Shown here: positions 8,853 through 22,100 of the stretch, piece by piece
How the letters are laid out: the number at the start of each line of letters is the position of its first letter
Position numbering within the stretch: position 1 is the first letter of the stretch
Assembly (NCBI GenBank): GCA_949358305.1
Contig: OX442321.1
Span: forward strand, 6,473,605 to 6,537,604
Direction: 5' to 3'
DNA length: 64,000 nucleotides
Source: Strigamia acuminata
Taxonomy: Eukaryota; Arthropoda; Chilopoda; Geophilomorpha; Linotaeniidae
Translations under genes and position numbers: made by a program
The notes under the pieces: generated by a model
What the model was told of the DNA's origin: nothing
Databases searched by the model: none
The model's input: only the letters and a program-made list of their open reading frames with translations

Positions 8853-11800
8853 AATGTTCTAGTGTGACTTTAATTTCAAATACCGGTAAATAAATAAGAA
8901 GTCTTTTAAATTCTAATTTAAACAAACGTATTAATCTTTGTCTGCAGACAGTCTTTCTAAAACTATTTCCGAGGTAGGATATTAATCCAGATATACAGTT
9001 TTATCCTGCCGCATTTTTCTCTATATTATTTAGAATATAGATAAATAAGAATAATCTAAGAATTATACATTGCAGACTGAATTTCAATATTTAGGACACG
9101 ATTGGCTGAGAATTGATGATGCTAATGTTCAGGAAAAAAATTCTCTTTTCCATGTAAGATGTGACAAGCAGACCGTAAGTTGAATAAGCAATTAACTTTC
9201 CAAGACTTTACTCATTCAAACGGCTGAAAAAACAGCAGGTTGCAGGCATTCGAGAAATTCCCAGAAAAATCGCCTATTTGCAAAGGCCCATAAGGTTGAC
9301 ACTTATTCACGTACGTATTGTTTCTAGCTAACTTTTTAATGAATTGGGATATGCATTTTAATCATGCTGATCTCAAGTCAATCCAAATAACTGTTTTAAA
9401 GTCATGTACTTTTTTTTTATTTAAATGTCCTTCATCCACTATATTAATTCCCACAGTTAATTTCACTTGTGCTTGATGTGTTCTTGCTTCTGATTGCACT
9501 GGATGGTAACGATGGAGTTAGATGTAGTTTTGTGAAAAAAGTCAGGATGCGAACCATCTTAGTCACACGCATTGGCATAATGTTTTTATTCATAAAAGTA
9601 CAAAAGGTTAATTAGGTCAAAAGCACTGGTCACTGATTGGCGGACACGTAAATCTCGCGTGACCGAGTGACGCAATAAGAATTGGAGTGCCAAACACTCT
9701 AGTGTTAGGAATGCCTAAATAGCACCGGACGCACGACAGGTTGATAGAAATGAGCACAAATGACTGTATTTAAAGGTTTATGGCCTTTATTCAGTGTCTA
9801 GGAGTTAGTATTATCTCATGCCTCTCTTAATACCGCCGCCGCATTGTTGCAACACACCCTTCGACCACGCGCAGCACATTTGGTTAAGATTAACCTGTAA
9901 GCAGCGTGGTCAGTCAATTTAATGCAGGAGTCAGTCTCTTTGCCTATTGGTCACTCATGGTATAGGGAATGGCATACTGGCACATTCCCTATGCTTCACC
10001 ATGGCTAACAACAGTGGCAAACAGCAAGGTGTGAATGTTCCTACACAACACTCACTCAAGTTACCTTGAGTCAAGCTCCAGACAGGATGTTGGGCCTTTT
10101 ATAGTCCATTCTTGCAGTTTATCAGATTGTCAACTAATGGTATCTTTCCCAATGGTTGTTATTCGATGACCGGATTTGACATCACGTGATGTTATCATTG
10201 GTCGTTGCTTTCAACCGTCAACTCAAACTGGCTGGCTGGGTTGGACTGAACCAATGTGGGACCTGTGTTGTTATTGGCTGTAAATCGGTCACAGTGCATG
10301 TATGTATTATTTACAGTTACCTTTTTAATATTTTTTTTCAAGTTTCCTCCATTTATCACTTTAAATCAAACCAAGAAATCATTAACGTATGGAGGATATT
10401 ACGGCCAAGTTTGCAATATTTTCAGAACTAAATTTAATGTGAGGTAAAATATGAAATAAGCTACTTACTAAATTCCATGGGGAAAGAAATAGTTTATAAC
10501 TTAATATTACGGTCATTGATGACGGCGATATTAATTACTGAACAATTTCTTTTTGTTTTATTTGTTGAATTCAAAATACGTACAAGAAATCTCTTCAAAC
10601 TTTTCTCAGCTTTGAAATAATTCAACCCAAAGAAAAGATCGCTGGAGTATTGGTGAATGGTAAATGGACAGGAATGATTGGTGAACTTACCCAAGGGGTA
10701 CAGATATTTGATATAAAATTAAGCCTGAGATTACAAAATTTAATTCATTTTTGATCAGATTGCTGAAATTGGTTCAGGCTTAGCTATGAGCAGACAGAGA
10801 ACTAACTACATAAAGTACTCACCACAATTTTTCCCAACCCAGTTAGATATTATATACAGAAAGTCAGATCAACGCAAACAGAATTACTATTTCTACTTGC
10901 AAACTTGTAATGTAGAAATGTGGATGTGCATATTTGCAATGAGCTTGATAGTTATTCTAGCCAAAGAACTCACAGAAATGGTTTCTAAAAAAATAAAATT
11001 GCTGATCTTTCTCCATAATTTCATTGACGACTTATTTCTTTGTTGGCCAATTGTCTTACAAGGTATAAATAATTTGAAAAAGTTTAATGCAATTAAAATA
11101 AAATGTTTTGTTTTCATTTTACATGTATCAGGCAACTTTATTAACTTTTCGTTCATGTCCATGAAATTGTGCTTTGGCATCTACATCGCTTTTTCAATGC
11201 TGATGTGGATTAGTTACAATTCTGCATTGACTTCTTTATTCGCAACGCCAGACTTAAAAATACCATTCTATTCATTGGACGACATGTTTGACAACACTGA
11301 TTTTATGCCAGTGGTTTTACAAGGCACTGTTTTTGAAGAAATCTTCCAGGTATTACAATATTTTTTCTAATGTATAGGACATGTACGGTAACTTTCCCTT
11401 AACCCTCGGAGGCTATACGCATTTATGGACAACCACTTTCTTGAAAAAGAAATTATTATTATTCATTTTCTGCTGAAAATTTGTTATTTTGTTTGTATGA
11501 TACTGAAGTTTATCTGAGGTGAAATTTGAAGTCATTGGTCATTCATTTAATTAGTTATGTTAAATTGAAATTTGCTGCCCCTTCAATCTCCAGCAAAACT
11601 AATAAGCCAGCTTTAACTAATTTACTAACTAATTTACCTTAAAATTGTCCCTAAATGCATAAGGCCTTATACCAAAACGGGTATATTTTATCTTATGCCT
11701 CCTAAGATTAAATGTTAAATTAAATACTAAAAAATGAATTTGTGTTATAAGTATTCTCAAATTTTTCATAGAAGCCGCCATACGACAATAAGAACGTGTT

Positions 11801-12252
11801 AAAAGTTAAGACTTTAGAAGACGGGATTAAAACAGTTTATAGTGGAAAATTTGCACTGATCTATCCTTTCCAAGGTATTCAATATTTAATTCGAAGAAAT
11901 TGCAGTTTTTCTGCCGCACCTCGTTATGTCAGCAGAAAATCTATCTCATTCGGCTATTCAAAACAGTTTGCTTACGTGGATTATTTCAATTCAAAGTAAG
12001 CAATTTAAAAAAAATTAACTCAACTTTAATTCATGATTTTCTCCAATTAGAATTTTATTACTAAAACAATGCGGGATCTTATCGAATGAATATAAACGTC
12101 ATTTTCCTGGCTTAGAAAGCTGTTTGGTGAATCCATTCAATTCTATTTCATTTGGTCAAATAATTGGACCGTTTGTATTCATGATGGTAGCAATTGTAAT
12201 ATCTTTAATTTTTGCAATTGTTGAACTGATTATTGATAAATGTATCACATAA
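8853..12252 (+). pseudogene. Ionotropic receptor copy A, 5' end cut off by element 1
   Basis: Exons 2(part)-11 read: 8853-8885, 8948-8973, 9076-9174, 9239-9310, 10343-10443, 10610-10697, 10759-11062, 11132-11349, 11772-11995, 12051-12252. Phases match the intact copy D and I saw no stop. The product has the ligand-binding S1 signature NGKWTGMIGEL, a first membrane span (MWMCIFAMSLIVIL), pore segment LFLCWPIVLQG, third span ending in ISYNSALTS (the SYTANLAAF position of glutamate receptors), S2, and a last span before the stop TAA. Exon 1 and the first half of exon 2 are on the far side of element 1, so the copy is presumed broken. It is very close to copy D, sharing an insertion in intron 5. 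Confidence 0.88.
9400..10320 (+). repeat. Repeat inside intron 5 of IR copy A, shared with copy D
   Basis: About 0.9 kb that lengthens intron 5 and recurs in the same intron of copy D (about 41080-41960); a diverged fragment lies near 45230-45480. Shared landmarks include CATAATGTTTTTATTCATAA and GGAATGCCTAAATAGCACCGG. No coding frame or clean termini were found, so it is unclassified. Its presence in both copies shows it entered before they duplicated. Confidence 0.55.
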
Positions 12253-12265
12253 ATTTGACAGAGTT

Positions 12266-12872
12266 TGTAGTGACCACGAAGTCACTTAGTGTTTTAATTA
12301 ATATATAATAAATAAATAAAGAGTTTTAATTATTTAGGAATATTACTTGTGTAATTATTTCAGCGGAACTAGCTTTACTAGTTCCACCGTTTCTGCGGGA
12401 CTAACCCGAAAGCGTCGGCCATTTGCATAATTCCCCGAATTTATGCAAATACGTCATTTCCGGTCGCCAGGGGTATTTGAACCCGTGTTTTGACCGGAAA
12501 CACGACTTATAGATCCAGCAGCAACATAGCATCAACACCTCACCTTTCAGGCCGAATACCACGGATTGATAGAGGACCGATGCCCGTTGCCCAAGTCATC
12601 TATAACAACAAGCCAAAGATATTTATCGTAGCAAATCTACGATTGTAATATCTACCGAAGCGAAGCGTTTGCGAACACGTGTTTCGCCAGACGCCATTAC
12701 CCTAGACAACAGAAGCCACGTGTAAGACTGCCGTGCAGCAACAATCGTATCCGACCAACAAGGATCCGAGACCAACAACATTAAGTATCATTCTTGTAAT
12801 AATTGAAGTGTGAAATAAAAGGTTTTATTGTAAGATATTGTAAAGTTTATTACCGGAACCAAGGTTACGACA
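12266..12872 (+). repeat. Solo LTR, family S1
   Basis: 607 bp, TGTAGTGACC...GGTTACGACA, flanked by AGTT at 12262-12265 and 12873-12876. The matching empty site is seen downstream of copy D at about 43993-44003, where one AGTT joins the two flanks. A second copy in the opposite orientation is at 56786-57415. No internal region remains, so it is a recombination relic. Confidence 0.8.
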
Positions 12873-12876
12873 AGTT

Positions 12877-13355
12877 ATTGTTTAATCTCATGATTTCATG
12901 CACTAAATAAATGTAACATTTCCTTATACGTGAACTTAGATACTAAAAAAGGAATTTGTATTGCAATTACCTACGAAACCATTTACACTTTATGTACTCG
13001 GATAAATCCTTGGTGCTTTGGGCGGAAAAATGTCTTGATTCGGCACTGAAGAAATTTATATAGAAAGTGCTCATTTATAAGGTTCATCACCACCAACAGA
13101 CATAAATCTGGAGCTGGACACTGCTGGACATTAAGATTTTGGATTGTGACACATATTTTTCTTAATTCTGTGTTGGATATTCAAAGTATTCAATTGGCAC
13201 TTTCGAAATCTTCAAATTACTAATCAGTTGCATGTTCAAGCTATGGATATTCATTTTCCTTACTTGTGTGTTTGTGCTGTCTCCAGAAGTAATTTTTTTG
13301 CAATAATTCATTAAATAAAATAATAAAAAAAAATTAGTATCACTCAGTTTTTTTT
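12877..13355. other. 3' flank of copy A, paralogous to the flank of copy D
   Basis: This resembles 44004-44370 downstream of copy D for several hundred bases (for example GGAATTTGTATTGCAATTACCT), which shows that the duplicated block reached past the stop codons. No gene seen. Confidence 0.5.
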
Positions 13356-13457
13356 TTCGGCCAAATAACTGGACTGTTCATAATAATTCTAACTGGGATT
13401 TTGATATCTTTAATTTTTGGATTAATGAAACTGATTATTTATCAATTTATCTCATAG
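13356..13457 (+). pseudogene. Relic of an IR last exon (exon 11)
   Basis: The frame FGQITGLFIIILTGILISLI, then FGLMKLIIYQFIS and TAG, matches the end of the other copies (FGQIIGPF...LISLI.GLIELII). It has no upstream exons, only a T-rich run before it, so it is the last piece of a lost or displaced IR gene. A solo LTR begins 4 bp after the stop. Confidence 0.7.
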
Positions 13458-13460
13458 ATG

Positions 13461-14646
13461 TGTGACGATTGTAAGATCGTATTATTCAACGTTCACACTA
13501 GGTGACGCTGTTTTATTAACGCGCGCAGTTTAAACTTTGATAAATTCAAAGTTAAGGATAAAACACTGTTAAAAAGGTCGAATAAAATATACATTATTTT
13601 ATTTAACACGATCAAGTATTATTTACTTGTAAATATTGATTCTACCGAATCAATAACCCTTTACTTACCTTGAAGGGGAGAACCAATCGGACTCTCCTTG
13701 ACCCAGTTTTCCACTAGGTCCGCACCCTGTCTTCTTTTAGGTCCGGACTAGTGATCCACGATTCGGACACCCGATTGGCTATCGCCAATCTGATTATTCT
13801 ACAGACTATATAAATTCTGGTCGACTGACCAGTATCCCCTTGGCTTGATAACTGAATATGTCTATATTGTCTGTAGTTGAATTGTTGTTATCGTTTGATC
13901 TCACTTTCTCTATCGACACATCAGGCCTCCTCAGCTCTCCACAATTAGTATTCATTACTATATTGTTATTGTTGTTGTAGGGCTATTTCGGGAAGGCTAA
14001 CTCCGGTAATAGACATGTTAATAACATGTAGAAATGTTTACCTGGTGGTTGGTACCACCGATAGCGATCTAAAGCATACAAACAAATACTCGGTTCTTGT
14101 TCACGAGAACAAGTTATCGTAAGGCGTGCTGGCGGATGGAGTCTCAACAACTCCCGCAACGTTCTCTCAACTGTTGTGACGGTCCCCGCCCAATTAATAT
14201 TTATATAACAATTCATTTGTTGTATCACACTAATTACTTTAAATTTATGCGGGAATATTCTACAAGAATATTCCTTTCACTACGAAGGACCCTTCGTACT
14301 ATTAGATGTTCGAGCTGCGGGCCAAATACTCCTCCGTAGCGTTATCTGTGAAGATGCCGCAAGTCAGCCGTATCCCTCTGGCTTCGCCCGGATCTTCAAC
14401 CAGTGATGCCACCTTTTTACACGCGTTCAGAACCCCTTGTCCATTTTATTATAATTAATAAAATATGTTATGTCACACGTAAAAGTTGCAGGTTGTCTCT
14501 ATCTTGATTAGTTGTTTTATAACACACAGAATTCCGTAGCTTATCTCGGTTAGGTTGTTGCTAAGCCTAGCAACGTCTTGTTTAAACCGATTATTAATAT
14601 CTATCTTAATTGGCTAATAAATTAGCCTAAAAGCAGAATCGTCACA
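13461..14646. repeat. Solo LTR, family S2
   Basis: 1186 bp with perfect 10-bp inverted ends TGTGACGATT/AATCGTCACA and a 4-bp duplication GATG at 13457-13460 and 14647-14650. A TATA-like ACTATATAAATT lies near 13803. A short palindrome (GAATATTCTACAAGAATATTC) is near 14252-14272. No internal ORF with recognisable function. The 4-bp duplication and TG...CA ends favour an LTR over a DNA transposon. Confidence 0.7.
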
Positions 14647-14690
14647 GATGCATTGTTTCACTTGTGATTAATGAGGAAGATAGGTAGAAC

Positions 14691-14960
14691 ACAATAGTTT
14701 ACCAATAGTGTTTAACAATAGTGTTTACCAATAGTGTTTAACAATAGTGTTTAACAATAGTGTTTAACAATAGTGTTTACCAATAATGTTTACCAATAGT
14801 GTTTAACAATAGTGTTTAACAATAGTGTTTAACAATAGTGTTTAACAATAGTGTTTACCAATAGTGTTTAACAATAGTGTTTACCAATAGTGTTTAACAA
14901 TAGTGTTTACCAATAGTGTTTAACAATAGTGTTTACCAATAGTGTTTAACAATAGTGTTG
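14691..14960. repeat. 13-bp minisatellite
   Basis: About 20 tandem units alternating ACCAATAGTGTTT and AACAATAGTGTTT. The units are contiguous with no unique spacers, so it is a satellite rather than an array of spacers and repeats. Confidence 0.9.
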
Positions 14961-15840
14961 ACTTAAGTCAACACAGTTCCGAAAACCTACATCTCTTATA
15001 AGTAACAAGTAAAGCAAAAAAAACTACGTTTTTGGAAAAAGGCTTTTATGCTATATCTCTGCTGTAAAAAAGTTATTGCCACCATTAAAAAAGCGGGAAA
15101 TTCTACACTGAAATCATGTTTTTAACATTTTAATCGATTTATTTTTTAAATTTGAGTGTTTTCATGGTCGAATTCAATTTTTTACCAAATTTACAATTCA
15201 ATCCTTCGCTAAGATCGCCAGAATAGGTACTTTTTCACGACCAAATCGCAATAAAAAAAATACAGGCGTCTGTGGAATTGTCTCCTCTTCAAAATGAGCT
15301 TGGTTTCAAAATTTTGGACCTCATTACGACATAGAAAACATCAAAAAACAAATCGCGACGAACATTTTCAAATTTTCCCTGAATTTCCCATTCGATTGCC
15401 GACTTTGGTGGATCGTAACGCCATTTTTTCTCGACCAAATAAAAGTATAAAATATACATGGTTGTGCAGATTTTGATTTCAAATCGAATGGGCTTGGTTC
15501 CAGAATTTTTTGGACCTCATTTCGATATAGTAAACCTCAAAAAACGTATCGCAACGAACATTTTGGCATCCATTGTAGCAAAGGCAGAAAATATCTCGAA
15601 TTTTGAATTTTTATCCTCGTGACTGTTTAGCCAAACGTTTCCAAATCAATTAAACTATTTCTTTGTAAACACTGTATTGCGACTAGCAATTCGATTTTGT
15701 ATTTAGAGATGATTAAAATTCGATTTTGTATTTAGAGATGATTAAAAGTGATTTGAAGAGTTGATGCAAATGGATTTAAACTGATGGTTTTGGATTCAAG
15801 AAGGTTCACAACAAAGTTACATTGAACAGTAATTTTTTAT
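14961..15840. other. Non-coding spacer with a degenerate direct repeat
   Basis: An imperfect direct repeat (GCTTGGTTYCARAATTTT followed by a GGACCTCATT block) occurs near 15298 and 15489. No gene was recognised; open frames here are short. Confidence 0.4.
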
Positions 15841-16567
15841 TGTTAACTGGATATGCAAATATCAATCGTTCCCCCCTTAATACATGAAAATAGAATGACC
15901 CATTACAGTATGGGTCACCGAAGTGACCCTCTGGTGACCAAACATGGCGTCACCTTCAATTCCCCCCTAGATGGCGTGGTCCTTTGAAACTCCAGTTTCC
16001 ATACACTGCCAGTTTATTGGAAAACCAGCAGCAATTTAATTTCTACTGAAACCATGAATTAAAACTCAATTTACTTCTACCACAACAAAGAAAAATGATC
16101 AATTTGCAAAAAGCAAGTTAAACATTCATGATTCTATTCATTGTCAGGCTCTGATAATTACTTTCTGAGTAGTTGAGACCTTGTTTGAACGTACAACTCT
16201 ATTAAAGTGAACCGTATATTGGAAACCCAGGAGAAATTTAATTTGAACTGAAACCATGAATTAAAAAGAAATTAACCACGACAAAAATACATGATCAATA
16301 TGTAAAAGTAAGATTCGACACGCACGACTCTACTCTATGTATGAATATGATCAATATTCTTTTCTCCACTAATTCCTTCATTAGAGCTCAGACCATGTTG
16401 AAAAGTACTATGCAGTTAAATTGCTACTTCCTTTTTGCAACCGCCTATTTAAAATTTGGGAAAAACTGTACTAAATAATAAGCGAAGCTACTTTAATATC
16501 TTACTCATTTTGAATATTTGCACTAACTATTGAATTAACACTTTCCGCAACGGTTAAAATCTCCGTC
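15841..16567. other. 5' flank of IR copy B, shared with other IR copies
   Basis: It contains blocks such as GTTTATTGGAAAACCAGCAGC that recur at about 38095-38470 and 38930-39236, just upstream of the other IR first exons. It is therefore the duplicated 5' flank and likely holds the promoter, but no TATA box was identified. Confidence 0.5.
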
Positions 16568-18071
16568 ATGGATTTTATTGTACTCGTAATCACATCGCTC
16601 CAAATAAGTAAGTGAAAACAATTAAATATAAAATAAAAAATAAACGATTGTTAAAAAAATGTGAAATTTATGGATGTTTATAGTATGTTGCTTCGGTGAC
16701 AAGATTCGATATTTTCAACTCAACACAACTGAATGTTCTAGAGTGACTTTAATTTCAAATGAGGGTAAATAAATAAGAGAACTTTAAAATTTTAATTTTG
16801 AAAACGTTTTAATCTTCCATTGCAGACAGTATTTCTAAAACAATTTCCGAGGTAGGATATTAATCCATACACACAGTTTTATCCTGCTGCATTTTTCTCT
16901 ATCTCTCTCTACTACACATTAGTTTTGTTTAGCAGACAGAATTATATTATTTACAATATAGATAAATAAGAATAATCTAAGTATTATATATTGCAGACTG
17001 AATTTCAATATTTAGGACACGATTGGCTGAAAATTGATGATGCTAATGTTCGGGAAAAAAATTCTCTTTTCCAATTAAGTTGTGACAAGCAGTCCGTAAG
17101 TTAAATAAAATAATTAATTTCCTAAGTGTTTACACATTCAAATGGCTGAAAAAGCAGGTTGCAAGCATTCGAGAAATTCAAAGAGAAACCCCGTATTTGC
17201 AAAAGCCCGTAAGGGTTTCAACTGTTCGTGTATGCTTTCGTCCTAATTAACTATTAAAAAAAATAGAACCAATAATTTTTAATTTAATTTTTATAGGTTC
17301 CGCCAGGAGGTTTCTATGGCAAAATATTCAACATTTTGAATGAAAAACTTAACATAAGGTAAATAAGAACCAACACAAATAGTTGATTAAATCATAACAC
17401 TTAAGCCTGGGCCGTTTCTTTTCTCTCGCTTGTTTACTTCCTGACATTTCTTAGCTTTGAAATGATTCGATGCAAAGATAGTCAACCTGGAATATTAATC
17501 AATGGAAGCTGGACCGGATCAATGGGTGAACTTACAGCAGGGGTATGTATTTCGTATCAATCTAGCTCAATGTAAATAAAGCTAAATGTAGTGACAATTT
17601 AATAATTTCCAATTAGACTGCTGAGATTTCGGTTTTAATTCTGACCAGACAAAGAAGTGACTACGTAAAGTTCTCATCACAACTTCTTCCATTCCAAACC
17701 GATCTTATATACAGAAAACTAGATCAACTGAAACTGAATTATAGTTTTTATCTGCAACCTTGTAGTATGGAACTGTGGCTGTGCGTATTTGCAATCAGCT
17801 TGACAGTTATTCTGGTCAATGTTTTAGCAAATCATGTTTCAACCAAAAGAAATTTTGCACATTGTTTCCGAATTTTCATCAACGACCTGCTGCTTTGTTG
17901 GCCAATTGTCTTGCAAGGTTTAAATTGCTCTTCTGAGTAATCACATTTTTCTGTGTAATCTTTTGTTTACATTTCATTCAGGCAACTTCAACAGTTACTC
18001 GTTGAAGTCCATGAAACTTTTATTTCTAATCTATGCCGTGTTTTCAATGTTGCTGTGGATTAGTTACACTT

Positions 18072-19087
18072 TGTTGTGACCCGACTGGACCGGGGTCAAC
18101 GAAGAGTTTCTCTCGTGACCTCGTTTCGGGTGTAAGGGGAGCCGCAAGCGCGTCTCCCTTCCCTCAGTGCATTGACATCTAGTCAATGGACAGGCGTCTG
18201 CCCTGAGGGAGTGGGGATGGCTCGTCCACCCCACCATTGGGTGATTCCGGTCACCTGTCAACCCCGCTTTGTGCAAAGGAATGTGCCTTGCACTGAGCGG
18301 GCAGAACCAACACAACCATCAAACGAGAAACACACGTAAACCCGTCGTCCTACAAGATCAGGCCCAAGTAAATATACTGGGATTGACCAAGGACAAAGGA
18401 CAATTTACCGTGAGTACGTTTGGTCAGTGTCAAACTCCGCAGAGTAACCTGCGAGATAAGATTACCACACTATTTTAGCACACCAGCTAGAAATAGTAAA
18501 AACCACTCCAGTTTAGCGAGTTGTGCAGACAAACGGTCGCACAAGCCTAAACTGCAGTAAAACCACGACGAGCGTTCCCGCCGCTGTGTGACCGCCGGGA
18601 GCCAGAAGAGTCCGCCGCTGTGTGATCGCCGGACACCACACAAAAACCTAGACAACAGCCCGAAGTAAGCCTTTTAACTAAGCATTCACTCGCGCCCGAC
18701 CAGCGTGAGCCCGAAGGACCAGCCAGAGACGAGCCGAGGACGCCATATTGCCACGCCGGCCCAAGACGACACCACGTTGCCACAACGACGACGCCATCTT
18801 GGACGCGAACGAAACAACAGACGACCTCGCCGATTCCAGCCAGCTTTCATCATACCTTTACATTTCCATTTCCCTTCACCCATTCCGATTTACCTTTTAC
18901 CTACCTTTCATATATATATATAAGATATATCTGTATATTGTCCCACAGAATAAATCTATATTATATTTTACCTTTTATATCTGTGTAATCATTTCTTTGG
19001 GTAAACCGCTTGAGACAAAGCGGTAGTGAGTTAGTCGAATTAAGTAATCAACCCACGAGTTAGCGACGGTTAGAGTTGAGCGCGACA
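18072..19087 (+). repeat. 5' LTR of element 2
   Basis: 1016 bp, TGTTGTGACC...GAGCGCGACA. Near 18910 is a TATA-like run (ATATATATATATAAG) and at 18951 an AATAAA polyadenylation signal, giving the usual U3-R-U5 layout. Confidence 0.93.
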
Positions 19088-19089
19088 CG

Positions 19090-19107
19090 TGGGGGCCTGT
19101 CCGGGAT
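19090..19107 (+). other. Primer-binding site, tRNA-Pro type (element 2)
   Basis: TGGGGGCCTGTCCGGGAT starts two bases after the 5'LTR. It differs at two positions from the tRNA-Pro primer site familiar from gammaretroviruses. The assignment is by recall of that site, not by a search. Confidence 0.65.
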
Positions 19108-19159
19108 CAAGTTGAATAACTGATTCTAACCTGTGATTACATCATACCCAAAGCAAGAA

Positions 19160-22100
19160 ATGGCAGATAATACCCGAGTAACAGATTCCGACTCCGACGC
19201 AAACAAGAGAGCCGGCAGTCGTAAAGGCGCCGACTATCACTTGCGATCTGGAGGTCCCTTACCCAAAGCCTCAGCGCACGAAGCGAGGCAAAAACGGCGT
19301 AAGCCTAAACCCGATCGTAGAAGCGCATCCGAGGCATCGCACCCGTCTCGCACCGAGACGAGGCAGCGATTGGACGAGACAGAGCGGGGTGAAGAGCAAT
19401 CTCACTCCAAACTGCCGCGTTCTAACCGTGACGGCGAGACGAGCGGAAACGAGGTTTTATCCCGTAACCAATCGCCTCGTCTAACGCACGACACCGAGGT
19501 GGGCAGTCCGAAAGCAGCGTCTCCGATACAAAAGACGGCCTCAAATACGACCGCTAATTCGGCACTAAACACGCCAATTACGCAAAGCCGCCCAGCTTCG
19601 GTCAGGTCCGAAGGACACAAGTCCAACTCATCCTCTGTCAAGCGTGTTTCGAGCCAGCCTTACAGCGTCTCGGGCACCTTGATTGATGCGATGCAATTGG
19701 CACAGGCGGAAGGAGTGACATACACCCTTCCGACGGGGAAAATTACCGTGTACGAAACGTTACAGATCGTACGTGCAGCTTTAAAAGCGCACAGTGTATC
19801 CCCACAAATCACCATTGTTGAAGGTGCACACGCTCAACAATTGGTTGATTCCGCTCAATTTGAAGCGGATGCAGAGAACGAGGCTCGTCAAGCCATTCGC
19901 GAGAGACGGAGGAAGCTGGCGGAAAGAGAAGCGCAAGCTCTCGAGTACGGCAGAACCCAGCCCAATCCGACTACTCCCGAGGAGGTAGAAATAGTTGACC
20001 GAGCCCTGAGAGCACATCGATATGCTTTCCACTCGCAACAAGAAGCAGAGCGAGCATTTATGGCCAGATTGCGACGAGATGACCCGAAATCCGTCCGCAA
20101 ACCAGAGGTCAGTTCATCCGAGCTGTCCGACGAGAGCCTAGAGGGAGACCCAAAGCGCACGCCGAAGGCCAAACCCAAACCCCAGCCGGAGAGAGCAACA
20201 CCAGCTACTCCGCGCAAGAGAGATGCGTCGGCCAGAGAACAACAAACTCGGCCCCGCATGCAAGCTCTCGATTCAGCCACAAATAATGCGATAACGCGAT
20301 TAATCAACGCTAATAATGCTAGGCGAAATGAAGAGCAAGCTCTCACAAGCCAACAGCATGATAATCCACAAGGGACTGAGTGGCAACAACCAGTGCCCAT
20401 CCTTAAAGACGACGAGTCGTCAAGGAGACAATCGCATGATCGCACCTCTTCGCGAGAAGAAGGCAAACGCGATGAAAGACCGAAATATTTTCACTACGGA
20501 AATAGTGATTCGTCGTCAGATGGACTGGAGTCAAATGCACCCAGTCATCACGATTCGGAGAGAGGTTCCGGAGAAAGACGAAGGGAAAGAGAACGCGATG
20601 AACGCAGAGAAAGGGAACGTGACGACCGTCGTAGGGGCCGGAAAGAGTCAAACTCTTCACGGCGCAACCCGCCACGCCGCTCACCGTCTCCCGACCCCAG
20701 CTCCGACCCCTCATCCAACGACGACAGACGAAAGGAGAAATCAAGTAATCGCCGGAAGAGATCCAACTCTCCGCGCGATAGAGAGAAACGACGTCGATCG
20801 GAAAATAGCGACCACCGACGGGAGGAGTTTCAGGACCTTCCCCGACAAAGCGCGTTTACCGATTCGACGGGTCGGCAGTATACGATGGGAGAGCTTGGAA
20901 GAGCCCTACTCGGCTCGTTGAAGGCCGAGGGAATCGATCTGAGCAAACGAAACGATCGTAATCGTAGCACTGGCGACCGCGTAAAGAAAAAATACGCTGT
21001 CTCCCGACGTGACACCATGAGTGTTACCGGGAATATTAGGTGGCAATTTTATATTCAGAACCGTTTCGACGGGTCATGGAAAGCGGGAGATCGCTTCCTT
21101 GACGAAGTAATTCGAATTAAGACTGCCACTAAAGCCACCGTAGGAGACATGCTCACCCACGGTATTGTCGAGCTAATGACAGGCTCGGCACGTGAGTGGT
21201 ACCAAGGATTGAAAGGCGTCAATTGGGACGACTTTTTAATGAGATTCGACCTGCGCTACGGCGAGACACCCGAAGAGGTGAGCCGAAAGATGCGAGGTCT
21301 TCGCCAGATGCCTGGTGAAACCATAATGGATTACGACATTCGCGCCAGATTGTTGTTCGAAAAGGCCCCGATGGAATTTCACGCCACGGGATTCAACCTT
21401 TTCTTTCTCGGCGGTTTGTCGGAGTACTCGCAACGGGTGCTACTTGAAGAAAGGGCACCGACAGGAGGCAGCTACGAGGAGATGAGCGCCTTCCTGTTCG
21501 AGAACACGATAGATATCGAGAAGAGATATTATTCCGCTTTACCAGAAGCGGAGAAAGCAGCAACCGCTAAACGTCTCAAGTTGAGTGCGGAAAGATATGG
21601 GGCGACAGATAAAATTATGCGCCCTACTGAATATCTTAGCGGTATAATGGAGCTGGCAGAAGCTAGCGTTGGTTTACAAATAAAAAATAAACTGACATCC
21701 ACGCTGCCTTCCAACCCTTTGGCCGCCCCTAAAAAGGCACCGACAGCGTCAGCCATGCAAGCGACACTGGAGGAGGTCAAGGAGGGGGAGGAAGCCGGAC
21801 AAGATGCCGGAAAATCAGACGAAAAAGAAGAAAAAGACGATTATTCGACGGACGAAGAAATACGAAGCTATCGCGATACCTTATCAACGGGTTGCGATGA
21901 GGAAGGACCGCTAGTACATCTCATCCATCGAGATAGAGCGGTAGAAGAATTTCGCGCCAGGTTAAAACCAAATGCCGGCCGAATTCCGAAGTATTTTCGA
22001 AAGAATTACACGCCACCGTCGAAGGCAGACCCTGAAAAGAAAAAATCGACTGAAGCCCCAAGAGACAAATCAAATATTCGTTGTTTCAAGTGTAACCAAC

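Noticed and set aside
11063-11131. Intron 8 of copy A as coding sequence
   Set aside because: It happens to be stop-free in frame, but the donor and acceptor are good and the equivalent interval in copy D has a stop.
14691-14960. CRISPR array
   Set aside because: Units are 13 bp and contiguous without unique spacers, in a eukaryotic context. The same applies to the 41-bp and 54-bp repeats.
18064-19026. Short open frames in the LTRs of element 2, repeated at 30520-31506
   Set aside because: They lie in the LTR and recur only because the LTRs are identical. No domain.
19090-19107. tRNA gene fragments
   Set aside because: The tRNA-like strings at 7790, 19090 and 54275 are 18-19 nt primer sites next to LTRs, with no cloverleaf around them.
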